Below are positions 27,950 to 39,107 of a DNA stretch of 64,000 bases, in pieces. Position 1 is the stretch's first letter, and every line of letters begins with the position of its first letter. A model generated the notes under the pieces. It saw nothing but the letters and a program-made list of their open reading frames with translations, searched no databases and was not told the DNA's origin. The position numbers were made by a program, and so were the translations under genes. This DNA comes from Eleginops maclovinus. Lineage: Eukaryota; Chordata; Actinopteri; Perciformes; Eleginopidae. The DNA lies in contig NC_086365.1 in the NCBI RefSeq assembly GCF_036324505.1, forward strand, positions 5,266,655 through 5,330,654, in the 5' to 3' direction.

Positions 27950-29602
27950 CATGCACCTGTGGATTGGTGAAATGTGTGTGTGTTTTCTTTGGAGGCACTA
28001 CACAGATCAAAGTCTAGCTGGGCCTCTGAAGTGCTCCTGGATGAAACACACGACGCAAATGTACACGAGGATGTACATGCACACACACACACACAGAAAG
28101 AGAAAGTGCCTCCCGCTTGGTTGACTTCCCCTGCTCTGCCTCCTCTAACGGTGCCTGATAACAGCAGGTGGGAGGGACAGTTGGACTGAAATCCAGGTGA
28201 GAGATGGCAGTACTTTCGACCACGTCTCCAGATAATCGCATCACTACGGTAACATATGAAGCAGGAGATTAGAAAGTTACACAAAATTAACAATATTTCA
28301 TCTGGTCTGACGGTAATGAGGACTGTTTAGCAGGATTAACAGAGCATATTTTGATGATGACTTGGAGCCAAGTTTTCAGAACTTTTTCCTTTGAAATGCA
28401 TCCAAGTTTCCAAGTCAAACGCACCTGTGGCTAATAAACACATTAAGAAAAGTAGTATTTAAAATTCCTCAAATAGCCTGAACAAGTAGTCACTACAATA
28501 TGTCATTTTTTACCTCCCCATTATTGGTTTTAACTTTGCTTTGGAACTTTCTACAGATGCAAGGCTGTTACTCAACACTGACATTATCTTCATAGCCTGA
28601 CAGCCTAGAAAACACCCCAGTAGGTATATCATTAATAAGTCATGCTATGCGGCAGTAAATTGGGCATACCACATGATTAAATCTAAAGGTCAAAACTGTG
28701 GGTAGAAATATTGCTTGCTCGCATAACGCTGTGGGCTCAAATCACCAAAATATATGCTAAATTGACAAATACCTCCTGCTTATTTCCTAATTATCTGAAT
28801 CATATCTTCAATTCCTCTTGGACAGAAATGTTCCAGCTTTTCATTGTGTCCCCCTCTCCTCTTTACAATCCAACTGAGTCTAGCATCTTTTCTTTCTAAC
28901 ATCTGTTATCTGCCTCTAAGCTGTTTGCTTCTTGGCTCAAGTATGACAGGAGTAGAAATATGATTTCAATTTCCAGGGACCCAAGGCAAAAGGGTTCGAG
29001 TTTCATTTGGGTTTTTCAGGTGGAAAGAGTTTAAACAACAATGACGAGAAAGACAGAAAGAAGGACAGGAGGAATGAATTGCTATTATACATCATTCGAT
29101 ATATGTTGACCTTCAGAGTGAATGCATTATTGATGCCATTCCTGTATAGGGCTTTTACATAACCCAACCAATCACTACAATTGACTAATATTAATAATAA
29201 AGAGAGGTCTTACATGTTTTACAGAGATTTTCTATGTTTCCATTTATTGCCTCTACATTTCACTCCCTGCCATTACTATTCCATAAAGAGAAAGGCTATT
29301 TGAAACCTCACAATACACCTACCATTTTCAAATGATCTAGAAAATACGACTTGTATATTCTCGGCATTGAAGGACAGGAATCATAAAGACTTTGATTGTA
29401 TTGTCAAGAGACCCGATAACAGGAGTTTCTTTATTCACATTCAGGAGGTATGAGTGTATCTGCTGATCCTCCTCCACCGGGAATTGGGAGGTCAGAGTAG
29501 AGTGTGTCTCCGAGTGCCGACTCTCACTCTCACTTGTGGCTGAAAAACAGCCTTAAAAAGTAAATTGCTGTCCCACCATTCTCCCCGTTTAATGAGTCTA
29601 AC

Positions 29603-29789
29603 CTGTGAGCTGACAGTCGTCGTTGGAGCCTGCTGAGTCCTCCTGGTTGGGGCTGAGCGGGGGGCTGGCGGGGGGGCTGGTGCTGAAGCTGGCGTATCCC
29701 AGAGACGAGCTCACCTCGCTGGGCTCGCAGCTGTGGGTGACCGGCCTCTGCACGTCCAGGGATGAAGATAGGGAGGTGCGCTGCTTGGG
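29603..29789 (-). CDS. anks1b: anks1b exon: PKQRTSLSSSLDV ... FSTSPPASPPLSP linker
   Basis: The acceptor TTGTGTCCAG precedes CCCAAGCAG, and CAGCTCACAG is followed by GTTAGA. The 187-nt exon has 62 codons plus one nucleotide, starting PKQRTSLSSSLDVQRP and including SSLGYASFSTSPPASPP and NDDCQLT. Mammalian ANKS1B has RPQPKQRTSIVSSLDF followed by TSFTASPPASPP at this place. The entry phase (0) matches the RPQ end of the 43951 exon and the exit phase (1) matches the AC start of the 14228 exon. The region is Ser/Pro-rich and probably disordered. The longest ORF drawn here (Gln/Pro-rich) is in the wrong frame. A degraded second copy of part of this exon lies near 33.2 kb. Confidence 0.95.
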
Positions 29790-29854
29790 CTGGACACAAG
29801 ACAGAAGGAGAGCGGGACATTATATGGAGAGAAGGACCACAGTAATGTCACTGG

Positions 29855-30222
29855 TGGAAAGCAACGAGTACATTTACTCAAGTACTTAAATATTTCAATG
29901 TTCTGCTACTTTGTACTTGTACTCACTACATTTATTGAATACCTTTAGTAATTTACATATTTGGATTAATGATGGTAAATATAATCAACCTTTAAATCAG
30001 ACTTTAGTTCACCTGGAGTAAATTCAGCAGCTACCCTGCAGTATACAAAGCCATTCAAACCAGCTTTGAGAACACTTTAATGATTAATAATTATAAAACA
30101 TGTTATTCTGAAATGGACCAATCTGCTTATTGAGTATTTTAAGTATATTTTGATGATAATACTTTTACTTGAGAGTATTCCTACACTCTGGTACTTCTAC
30201 TTTGACTTAAGTACTTCTATAA
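29855..30222 (+). repeat. Dispersed AAGTACTT-rich repeat, copy 2
   Basis: The same family as 23727-24232, in the same orientation. It starts GTGGAAAGCAACGAGTAC and shares the ACCCTGCAGTATACAAAG and GAGAACACTTTAATGAT cores. Its near edge is about 66 bp upstream (in transcript sense) of the anks1b acceptor at 29790. Confidence 0.8.
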
Positions 30223-30786
30223 CATCTGAATACTATATTCTGTGTTATTTAACTAACCTTTTATGTGACTAACTCTAATCTCTGTATATTACCAGTAATT
30301 GTTTTTGTGTCTGCCAATTAAAGACTTGCTGTGTGAGTTGATGATACCAGCTCTTTCTATCTACTACATGCTTGATGCCACATGAATTTCAGATGACTGA
30401 TCCTGTTATGTTAATTCCTCATCTTTCTTATGTGATTTTGTAAACCTAAACCACATCTGAACCCAACACTGATTCTGATAGACACATACATTCAGCCTGA
30501 TTCATTCTGACAACTGAACGTTTGTGACAATGCGATATGGTGACGTAAACAACATTCATGTGAATTTACATGAATTAGATTGCGGGTATGAAAGGAGAGA
30601 GAGATAGAGAGAGCAAGAGATCCATAATGATTCCGTGCTTACAGCGAGTGTGAGAGAAAGCGAGGCAGAGGGCATCCGCATCTGTAGACTGGCATCTGGT
30701 AAACACATCTTGCATAATGAGGCATTTGCAGCTCCAAACAACCTGCTGCTTTGCTTCACAACAGCTCAGGCAGTCAAAACTCTGCC

Positions 30787-30809
30787 TGTGTGTGTGTGGG
30801 TGTGTGTGT

Positions 30810-30866
<57 letters not shown>
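30787..30866. repeat. (GT)n microsatellite, 80 bp, imperfect
   Basis: GT repeats with GGG interruptions. In the noisy copy at 34.1 kb the corresponding place has almost no repeat. Confidence 0.95.
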
Positions 30867-30870
<4 letters not shown>

Positions 30871-32495
30871 CAGGCAAAGTGAATAAAAACAGCTAACCTT
30901 AAAGGCAAAAGTGAAATGTTAAAAGACAGACACATGACAGGACAACCTTCAGGAGACCTTCCTTGTTTTCTAAGTCACTCAAGGCAAAACAACAGAACCT
31001 TGAGAGAGAAATAAAGGGGGGGGGTTATGAAAGGAAACGAAAGCAGTGGAGGACAGAGCACTCTTTTTCGTACACACTGCACTCAAATTGTGCTTTGAAG
31101 AGTCTTCAGATCAACTGAACTGAACTGGGATGAAAAACTAAAGTAACACGAGAGCAGGGAGATATAATGAGTAAGAGAAGAGCATGAACGACACAATAGA
31201 ATTGGACAGGGAGAAATAAAATACTGTGGGAGGGAAGGTTGAAAGACACAAATGGAAGAAAAACAAGGAAACAAAGAACAGACGAAAGGCATGGTTCTGA
31301 AAGAACTGGGAGAAAGTAAGAGGAAGCAGACATTAGGATGGAAGGAGGATACCAAGAAGGAAGAAATAACAGATGCTAACACAGCACAATATCAAATGTG
31401 AAAACAGAGAGCAATAGAAGGAACTTCACTTATCACCAAAAATAAATATGTATTGGATGTAATGGAATTAATTATATATTTTTAGCTTTATTGCTAAGAT
31501 TTAGAAGACAAGATTGACACTACACTAGACCGGCAACTGCCAACCTAGCCTAGAATAGCGAGCTTTAGATATACTTTTATTACATTTACAGTAGTAATCT
31601 AAATAGTAATTGTAGATTTATGGCTAACAGTTAGAAGACACGATTGATACCATATAATTCTCAGCTGGAAAATGATCAACCTTGAAGGCGAACTTAGCTT
31701 AGCACAAAGAACGGAAACCGCTTACCCAGCCTATAATAGCAAGCTTTAAGTTTATTTTTGTTACATTTGCACAGAATAATCCTTTGAAAATGTTATACCT
31801 ACTGTACATTACTTCCAAGGCTGCATGGTTCTGCTGTATACTTTGTCCTTTGAATGCATTGACCCTCTAAAACAGTTAAGTATCAGTGAATCACAGAGAG
31901 AGGGAGTGTTTCTAGACTCTGCAGTATTTCATCCAATATGTAGAAATCTAGTATACACTGAAGGCACAGAGCACAACAGCTTCATCAGACCAGTTTTCAG
32001 CACAAAGATACACTTTTTTCTTTGAATATGTAGAGTTGGTCTGTGGGGAACAACACCATAGCAGCATTGTTCCACAGAGACCGGGGATGTTTAAAGGACC
32101 AATGCATCAAGCAAACCAGATCACAACAGCCCAGACGGGCATTAGGGAAAACGAGCATGATTAACGAGCCCAGCAGTCACCCTGACTTTGCAAGGAGAGG
32201 GAACATAACATAAGCTTTCTGTCAAAAACAACTCTATCCTCACTTTAAAAGTCATAGTTAAGAAATAAATTCATAATAACATTATATTAACCCTCTCCAA
32301 ACCTGTAGTGTTTACTTTGCTGAAGGCTTAATGTTAAAAAAAAAGGACCAAAAATCAATGAGATAAAACAGCAATCAGCCCAGAATGATGGAGCTGCTCT
32401 AATGTGGCTCTGTGGAGCTTCAGAGCGGGAGGTTCAGGCTGTGTATGTTGTATGTGCGTCTACTTTAGTGAGCCAGCTAATGTTTAATGACTTTA

Positions 32496-33165
32496 CAGTT
32501 TTTCTCGATTGCTAAGACACAAAACCCAGTACTCTAAACCAAATGACCAGTTGCCTAAACACATTTAGTAAAACTACCCCCCATTTGCCACAACCAAAAA
32601 CACAATTCACCTGTAGACACTGTTCACAAAACCCATCCCCTTTTTCTCAAAACTCTAAACACATTTTGCCTTGCTAAAACACATTTAGCATATATCTCTG
32701 CTCAAATATGCATTGTGAAGCTCATGTGATGCAAAATGCCACACACAGTCAGCAAAACCTGAACACAATGAACACACCTGGTGTAATTCAGTAAACACAA
32801 CGACTCATAATTGAAAACACCTATTGCAAATGATGTGACCACACCTATATAAGTCAGTTTGCTGAAGGTTCCAAACAAAAATGGATGATCAAGGAAGAAG
32901 AAGAGGAGTTCGTGCCAGAGGAGGGAGAGGAGTTCGTGCCAGAGGAGGGAGAGGAGTTCGTGCCAGAGGAGGGAGAGGAGTTTTTGTCAGAGGAGGGAGA
33001 GGAGCAGGCCAAGGAGGGAGAGGAGCAGGTCAAGGAGGTAGAGGAGCGGGCCAAGGAGGGAGAGGAGCAGGTCAAGGAGGTAGAGGAGCGGGCCAAGGAG
33101 GGAGAGGAGCAGGTCAAGGAGGTAAGGAGCGGGCCAAGGAGGGAGGGAGCAGGTCAAGGAGGTAG
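32496..33165 (+). mobile_element. Truncated Tc1/IS630-related transposon, left part
   Basis: The element appears to start after TA at 32494-32495 with CAGTTTTTCTCGATTGCTAA. It is followed by about 380 bp of AC-rich leader with many AAACAC and CTAAAC motifs and TATAAG before an ATG at 32881. This layout, followed by an Arg/Gly-repeat N-terminus, resembles a fish IS630-like transposon family as I recall it. The catalytic DDE part and right terminus are missing, because the sequence changes at about 33165 into a noisy copy of upstream DNA. The family call is from memory and the truncation is directly visible. Confidence 0.6.
32881..33165 (+). pseudogene. Arg/Gly-repeat N-terminus of a transposase, truncated
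   Basis: The ORF begins MDDQGRRRGVRARGGRGV and continues as tandem GVRARGGR and GAGQGGRG units, encoded by a repetitive GGAGGGAGAGGAG-type minisatellite. A basic, Gly-rich N-terminal tail before a helix-turn-helix and a DDE domain is known in fish IS630-like transposases. None of the catalytic domain is present here, so the product cannot be active. The overlapping Glu-rich frame (EEEFVPEEGEE) is the same DNA read in another frame and I do not consider it a gene. Confidence 0.5.
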
Positions 33166-33167
33166 AG

Positions 33168-33295
33168 GCGGCTGGGGGAGCGGAGGCGGCAGGAGGTGGG
33201 GGCTGGTGCTAAGCTGGGATCAGGAGAGGTCACGGGGTCGAGTGTGAGGTGCCCGGCCTTAGGGTAGGGATAAAGAGGAGAGGCGCGCTGGAGCT
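33168..33295 (-). pseudogene. Degraded copy of the anks1b PKQRTS/SPPASPP exon
   Basis: GGGGCTGGTGCT, AAGCTGG and the sequence down to GCTGGAGCTGGACA correspond to the exon 29603-29789 with many indels. The frame is broken and the splice ends are not intact. It belongs to the noisy duplicated block and should not be annotated as an extra exon. Confidence 0.6.
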
Positions 33296-35000
33296 GGACA
33301 AGCATCTCAGAGCAGATGAATATGAGAGCAAGGTAGGCTTGACCACGTAATTGTCACGGCATGACTGAGAAAGGCAACGAGTACATTTACCAAACTAAGC
33401 GATTCTCAGTTGGCTCACTTTGTCTGGCTTCACAACAAAATACTTTGTAATACTATTTATTTATGATATAATAACCTTTAATATACAGACTTATAGTATC
33501 ACCTGATAAACAAGTGCTACTGCGTTACAGCATTAAAAGTTTGGACACTTTAATGATCATAATTTAAAAACATGTTATTCTAAAGTTGAAAGCTTTGCAT
33601 TAGTTGATGATGAGCTTTCCGAGATATCACACACCCTGGGTACTTCATTTGCTATGTTGAGAAAAATTTCTGAAACTATACGTGTTTTACTAACTTTTAG
33701 GACAATTTAATCTTGAATTACCGAATTGTTTTGTGTCGCCCAATTAACAGACTAAGCGCCTGAGAGTACTGCATGAACAGCTTTCTAGGTACCCTTTGAG
33801 CCACTGACAGAGATATCAAGTATTCCTCATTTCGTATGTGATTTTGTAACTAAAAATCTGTACACCCACGATTACTGAATATACACATACTATTACTTCG
33901 TACTGTATGTCTGCATGAACGTTGTCAATCGAACACCTGGACGAAAACTATGTGTTTACATGAAGATTCTTGAGGGAGTCATAGGAGACCCCAGAATCCT
34001 ATATATTCGTGCTTAGAGGTGGCAACGACAAAGGGAGCATGTAGAGGCCGGGTAAACACATCTTGCATAGAGGCTTCGTCTCAACTGTGCTTTGCTCACA
34101 ACAGTGGAGTAAAACTCGCCTTGTGTCGTGTGAGTTTGAGGGGCTTCTGTCGCGTGGATTGTGATTGGTTGCTACGACTGAGCGTGTCCTGTTCTGAGAG
34201 GCTCAGTGAATAAAAAGTTTGGAAAATGACATGAAAAGACGACCATGAACAGGCCCTTGATCTTCCTTTTTCTAAGTCACTCTGGCAAACAACAGACTTT
34301 CATCGCAGCAATCCAAGGTAGAGGTGGTTTAAAGAATCAACAGCAGTGGAGGAAGAGTTTTTTGCACCGCACAATTGTCTTTAAATCTCAACAATGAATG
34401 AATCTTAAACTCAATCAAGGCGGGGTTAAGGTATGAGAAGCTGAACAACACAAGTAGAACTTACAGGGTAGGATGGCCTGAATATGTGGGAGGGATTGAC
34501 AAGCCTGGGACGGAACAAGCACAGGGGCATGTTCTAACGAATTGGGAGATAGGAAGCAGAATTAGGTGGAGGGGATGAAGGAGTACTGATGGCCCAGACC
34601 AAAAGTCGACGACGTGAAATGCCGGCACCAAAATATATGTATTGGTTCAGACATTAAATTGTTAATTTTTAGCATGTACTTTAGTAGACAAATAAAATAG
34701 ACCGCACGCACAGCCTGAACGAGTTTGTTTTTAATTTTACTTTACAGTTATCTAATGTATTGTACTGGCCTACAGTTTACACGTATCATTATTTCAGCAT
34801 TACCTTTGGGTGAATTACTTGCAATAAATGTATTACTTCATTAATTACTTTTTGTTAAATTTGCACAGAATCTTTGAAAATGCCAATACCTACTGTAATA
34901 CAAGGTGCATGGTTTGCTGTCATACTTGTCTTTGGCATTGACAACTTAAAACAAAGAAGTTCACATGAAAAGGGTGTTTTCCAGTATTTTTATGTGAAAC
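33168..35000. other. Noisy, shortened second copy of about 29.66-31.95 kb
   Basis: Ordered matches connect this block to the region just left of the transposon. GCAACGAGTACATTTA occurs at 29861 and 33374, ATGTGATTTTGTAA near 30432 and 33837, and GTAAACACATCTTGCAT near 30700 and 34050. TTCTAAGTCACTC occurs near 30968 and 34271, AGCAGTGGAGGA near 31042 and 34343, and TTTGCACAGAAT near 31769 and 34859. Between anchors the copy differs by many single-base substitutions and small deletions. The span from the first to last anchor is 1.49 kb against 1.91 kb. The pattern resembles uncorrected long-read sequence used to fill a gap rather than ordinary divergence. The ends of the block are approximate. 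Confidence 0.75.
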
Positions 35001-35462
35001 TGGTTAATGAGCACAGTAGGTTTAACATTTTTGCAGCCTTGAGTACTGTTTTCTTGATAGCATCTTCAACTTCTCTTCAGTCTTTAAGCATCTCTTTATT
35101 TCAGCACTAATCAACTATGTGTGTTTGGCTTCTTTCTAAAGACTAAAAGCCTTTTCTCTCTGGAGTAGTGCTTATTAAGAGCTAACACATGCACACACAA
35201 ACACACGTGACCAAACATACACACTATGGAGCTCTGGCTGACGCTTAGCGTTAACAATGCAAATGGACAGCTAGCTAATGAACATGTCATGGCCGATTGG
35301 AAGAGGATTAATGAGCAGGCAAACACAAGCACGCACATACTTACACACACACACACACAAACAGAGGCAGGTCTTCCATGCCTCACTAAACGACAGCAAA
35401 ACACACTTTTCCCACTGTAACTGCATCCCTGGGGAAAAAACATGCCATTCCACAGTTCACTA

Positions 35463-35465
<3 letters not shown>

Positions 35466-35528
<63 letters not shown>
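35466..35528. repeat. (GT)n microsatellite, 63 bp
   Basis: A pure tract in intron sequence just right of the noisy block. Confidence 0.95.
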
Positions 35529-35529
<1 letters not shown>

Positions 35530-37258
35530 TGCTTGGGTGTTAATAATTTAGAGACCCATTAGCTAAAAAGTGTAATTTCTCACCTTAAACAAGGTGAGAT
35601 TTGCTTTGTATTTTCTACACTTGCAAGCATTGAAAAGAGTTCATTTCTACTTATTACTGAGGAAATGTACACTAAATTATGAATAACAGGATAATCAATT
35701 ATCATAAAATTATCACAGAGGAGATGAGGCAGAGTTTGGGAATGAGGGTGTCCACAGTTGAATAAAATGTTATGTGTAAAAGCAATTTAAAAAGAACATA
35801 ATGTTTGTTGATTGTATCAGGAAGTGGGGGGTTATTATTTCCAAAATGTCACTTTTACAATAAATCTCTACACTGCATGAGTCATTGATAATTGACCACG
35901 AACCATCCACTGTTGTTGGAGAAACTTCTGTTAGCACAGTTAATAATGCTGGGTGTGGAGCAATGCATACTGTATGTCTTGTGTGGCCAGTGTTGTTATC
36001 TATTTTCTATTCTGCCCTTTTTATCTCTCTGACTTTATTTCGGTAGCTTCACACACTCAATGAAACACACTCAGGAAAATGACAAGCTGAGAATAGCAGA
36101 GCAGATGATACAACAGCAGTAGAGACTTTGAAGAACAAGAGAATATAAAATAAAAGTAAAACACAGTGAAGCCCCTTTTTACCCCGCAACCAAAACAAAC
36201 TTTTCACTGAATCTCTAAAAGATCTGACTCTACTATTAGGCTTTTGATTCTGTATTCCAACTTTCGTGATACACTTTCTCCATTCTTTTGATTTTCAAGC
36301 GTCTTTTTAAATTCTCCTCAGGAATCATTTTTTTTAAAGGTTTCACTCGGGAGAGACTCAAGTACTGACACACTTTGAGACAATTTTGTGACATTAACAT
36401 ATATAGTGCCCCCCCTAAAGGCTTCAACAGGGTTCATGCTGTAGTGTGTGTGCCTATCCACACACACTAAAGTCCCGTAGAGTAACTTTGTGCTCTCTTA
36501 TCTCTCTACTTTCATCCGGAGAGCTACTGTTAACAGAGAAATTCTGGATTAAAGACCCTCTTTTTACAGAGTCTCTCTTCCTCATTCTGGGGCTAATGAA
36601 TGTTATTATGCCAGAGGGTTTACAGTTGGAATACTGCATTAATAACTATTAAGGGGTCGGGTAGCTTTCTAAATCAGTAACACTGACTTTTATTCACCGT
36701 ACAAAGCTAATCATAAAGGCTCAAGTGGATTTCCTTTAGGAATGCTGTTATTTATAGTCAAATGGTCGCTTTAGTTAAATACTGTATCTGCTGTGCATGG
36801 CCCTTACATGTGCTTGATGAACAAGTTTGTCATTGGTTGGGATTTCACGTGTCTTTTTACAACAATAGAATAGAGCTTTCAGTGACATTGCTGAGTGTAT
36901 ACGGAAAATATCCCATAGTCAGTCAGTATTTGCATCAAATACTAATGAGAAATAGCCTGTGACGTTGCAGGAATCAAGCACTATGTAGATAAATAAACAT
37001 ATTGATTATGAAGTTTAGAATATTTAGACTTTACACACATTAAGGTCTGGCTTCTGCATGGTGTGCTAGATTCAATTTGATATCATTGAAGGTTGTCTTT
37101 ATTACAACCTTAGAGGAACCAGCTTGTTTTGGGCAATTGTGACCACACAGAAATCTTTCTCCCGCTGTAATATCTTCCCTTTAGGTATTTCTATCACTGC
37201 ACTCAGGCTTTTCTTCTCATATCAGTCTGATGAACCAAAAGAAAACATTGGAGGAAGC

Positions 37259-37359
37259 TTAACTGTAGCACAAAATGAACTGGAGGTAATGTACTATCTG
37301 TCTGTATATGATATAAAGTATGGACGCAGTAAATCTATAGTGGCACACAAATTAAAGTG
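37259..37359. repeat. Segment D, about 100 bp, repeated at 37612-37711
   Basis: AACTGTAGCACAAAATGAAC through GGCACACAAATTAAAGTG is present twice with two substitutions (TACTATC/TTCTATC and GGACGC/GAACGC). The first copy runs directly into the Tc1 terminus. The second runs into unique intron. Confidence 0.9.
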
Positions 37360-37567
37360 TTATTTGACTTTTGTTATTGACCAAATACTTATTTTCCACA
37401 ATAATTTGAAAATAAATTCATTAAAAATCCTACAATGTGATTTTCTGGATTTTTTTTTCTCATTTTGTCTCTCATAGTTGAGGTATACCTATACAGGCCT
37501 CTCTCATCTTTTTAAATGGGAGAACTTGCACAATTGGTGGCTGACTAAATACTTTTTTGCCCCACTG
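37360..37567 (-). mobile_element. Tc1-like transposon terminal fragment, about 208 bp
   Basis: The right end reads TTTTTTGCCCCACTG, the reverse complement of CAGTGGGGCAAAAAA, a terminus known from fish Tc1-like elements. The next part (reverse complement AGTATTTAGTCAGCCACCAA) and the inner sequence up to TTTGTTATTGACCAAATAC fit the long inverted repeat of that family as I recall it. Only one terminal repeat is present, with no transposase and no second end. A TA target duplication is not evident at the outer edge, which abuts a copied patch. Confidence 0.75.
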
Positions 37568-37572
37568 TCTTT

Positions 37573-37711
37573 TGTGGCCAGTGTTGTTATCTATTTTCTA
37601 TTCTGCCCTTTTTAACTGTAGCACAAAATGAACTGGAGGTAATGTTCTATCTGTCTGTATATGATATAAAGTATGAACGCAGTAAATCTATAGTGGCACA
37701 CAAATTAAAGT
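37573..37711. repeat. Chimeric patch: copy of 35982-36023 joined to copy of 37259-37359
   Basis: Positions 37573-37614 repeat 42 bp found at 35982-36023 (TGTGGCCAGTGTTGTTATCT onward). They join within TTTTTA to the second copy of segment D. Two donor sites 1.3 kb apart are therefore fused next to the Tc1 terminus. This fits template switching or a faulty assembly join. Confidence 0.85.
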
Positions 37712-38194
37712 GGAGCGCAGAGGGCAATAAGAGCTGGTCGTCTCCTCAGCTCACAACTAATGAGGTGAATGAACTACATGAGGTATGGAGATCATCAAAA
37801 TGCTACATACTAATCCCTTTTAATACAGATGGCAAATACCAGGAAACAGCTCAGATGTGCATCTCCCACTGGAGTGCTTTTAGCATTAGCAAGAGTCCGT
37901 TCAATTAGCTGTGAATGACCCACGTCTCTCCTCCGGGGCAACTTGCTGGCTGGCGAGAAAAACCTCTTTAACAACCGCACACAAAAAAGGTCTGCTAGTT
38001 GTCACAGCAACCTTGATGTGGATTACCCTAAACTGGCCAAGAATGGGAAAGCACATTTTCTCAATTCTTGCCATCCCTCTTAAAACAGCTGCCATGACTA
38101 CAAAAAGGTGTATTGTGCTTGTCTGTATTTGTACACATTTCGACAGCCTATGTTGGCTTCATAATTAGCTGTCTTCAAATTATATTTTGCATAT

Positions 38195-38395
38195 ATTTTC
38201 AAAGAGAATGATACCATGAAGACATAACCAACTACTTTTTAGTTTTGCTGGGTATTGAATTGTTTTAAGGAATAAAGGACTAAGTTCTATATTGTTACCA
38301 CAAACACATCTCAAAGTTACCTTCCTCTCATTTCCAGATGTAGTGCTGGCTTATCAGGTGATATTTCAAAATCACACCTCTGCAGTCGTACTTTA
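38195..38395. repeat. Diverged repeat, related to 39627-39890
   Basis: ATATTTTCAAAGAGAATGAT and CCATGA are identical at 38195 and 39627. Further partial matches (CTACTTTT.AGTT, TGGGTATT, ACTAAGTT, CAGAT.TAGTG.TGGCTTA) follow in order with indels. It is an old or noisy tandem duplication with the 177-bp CA tract between the copies. Confidence 0.55.
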
Positions 38396-38804
38396 AGGAG
38401 CGTACGGTGCAGACATGTTCTGTAATTACATGGGTATTTGCAGGGAGATTATCTGACTGAAGCAACACTGTCAGCAAGGGATCATCAAGTGACGGTGTGT
38501 GTATTCAGCACAAACACAACCCCAACAGTGAACTGATTAATGAGCTTGAACTTTCACGGCGATTATGGAGGTGTCTCCGTAAGTGTGTTATATTAAGGCA
38601 TCTGGAATCTTTGTGTCAGGAAAGCAAGTCTTTTTTTATATTCCTTTAAAGGAAATATACACAAATGCTAATGTAGTTATGTTTGTCTAACGTCAATACC
38701 GTTAGTTACGTTTTTCATGATTCATTCATTATGAGTAGATTTAGGTTCAACCAATAGTCTAGTTATAAGCTCCATGTTCTAGGGAAATAAACATTTTAGC
38801 TTAG

Positions 38805-38805
<1 letters not shown>

Positions 38806-38842
<37 letters not shown>
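38806..38842. repeat. (TG)n microsatellite, 37 bp
   Basis: A pure tract 86 bp left of a much longer CA tract of opposite phase. Confidence 0.95.
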
Positions 38843-38844
<2 letters not shown>

Positions 38845-38927
38845 TCATCTGAGATACCAGATTCAGCCTTTGTGGGTGCAAACACGAGTTGTATCGTGTT
38901 GACTCTTTTTCTCGTAAACCAGTAATG

Positions 38928-39107
<180 letters not shown>

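Noticed and set aside
29530..29820. Gln/Pro/Arg-rich ORF over the anks1b exon
   Set aside because: The frame giving PKQRTSLSSSL and SPPASPP matches the family and the splice phases; this one is a shadow frame.
32885..33247. Glu-rich ORF (EEEFVPEEGEE repeats)
   Set aside because: Alternate frame of the repetitive transposase N-terminus; its end runs into the noisy duplicated block.
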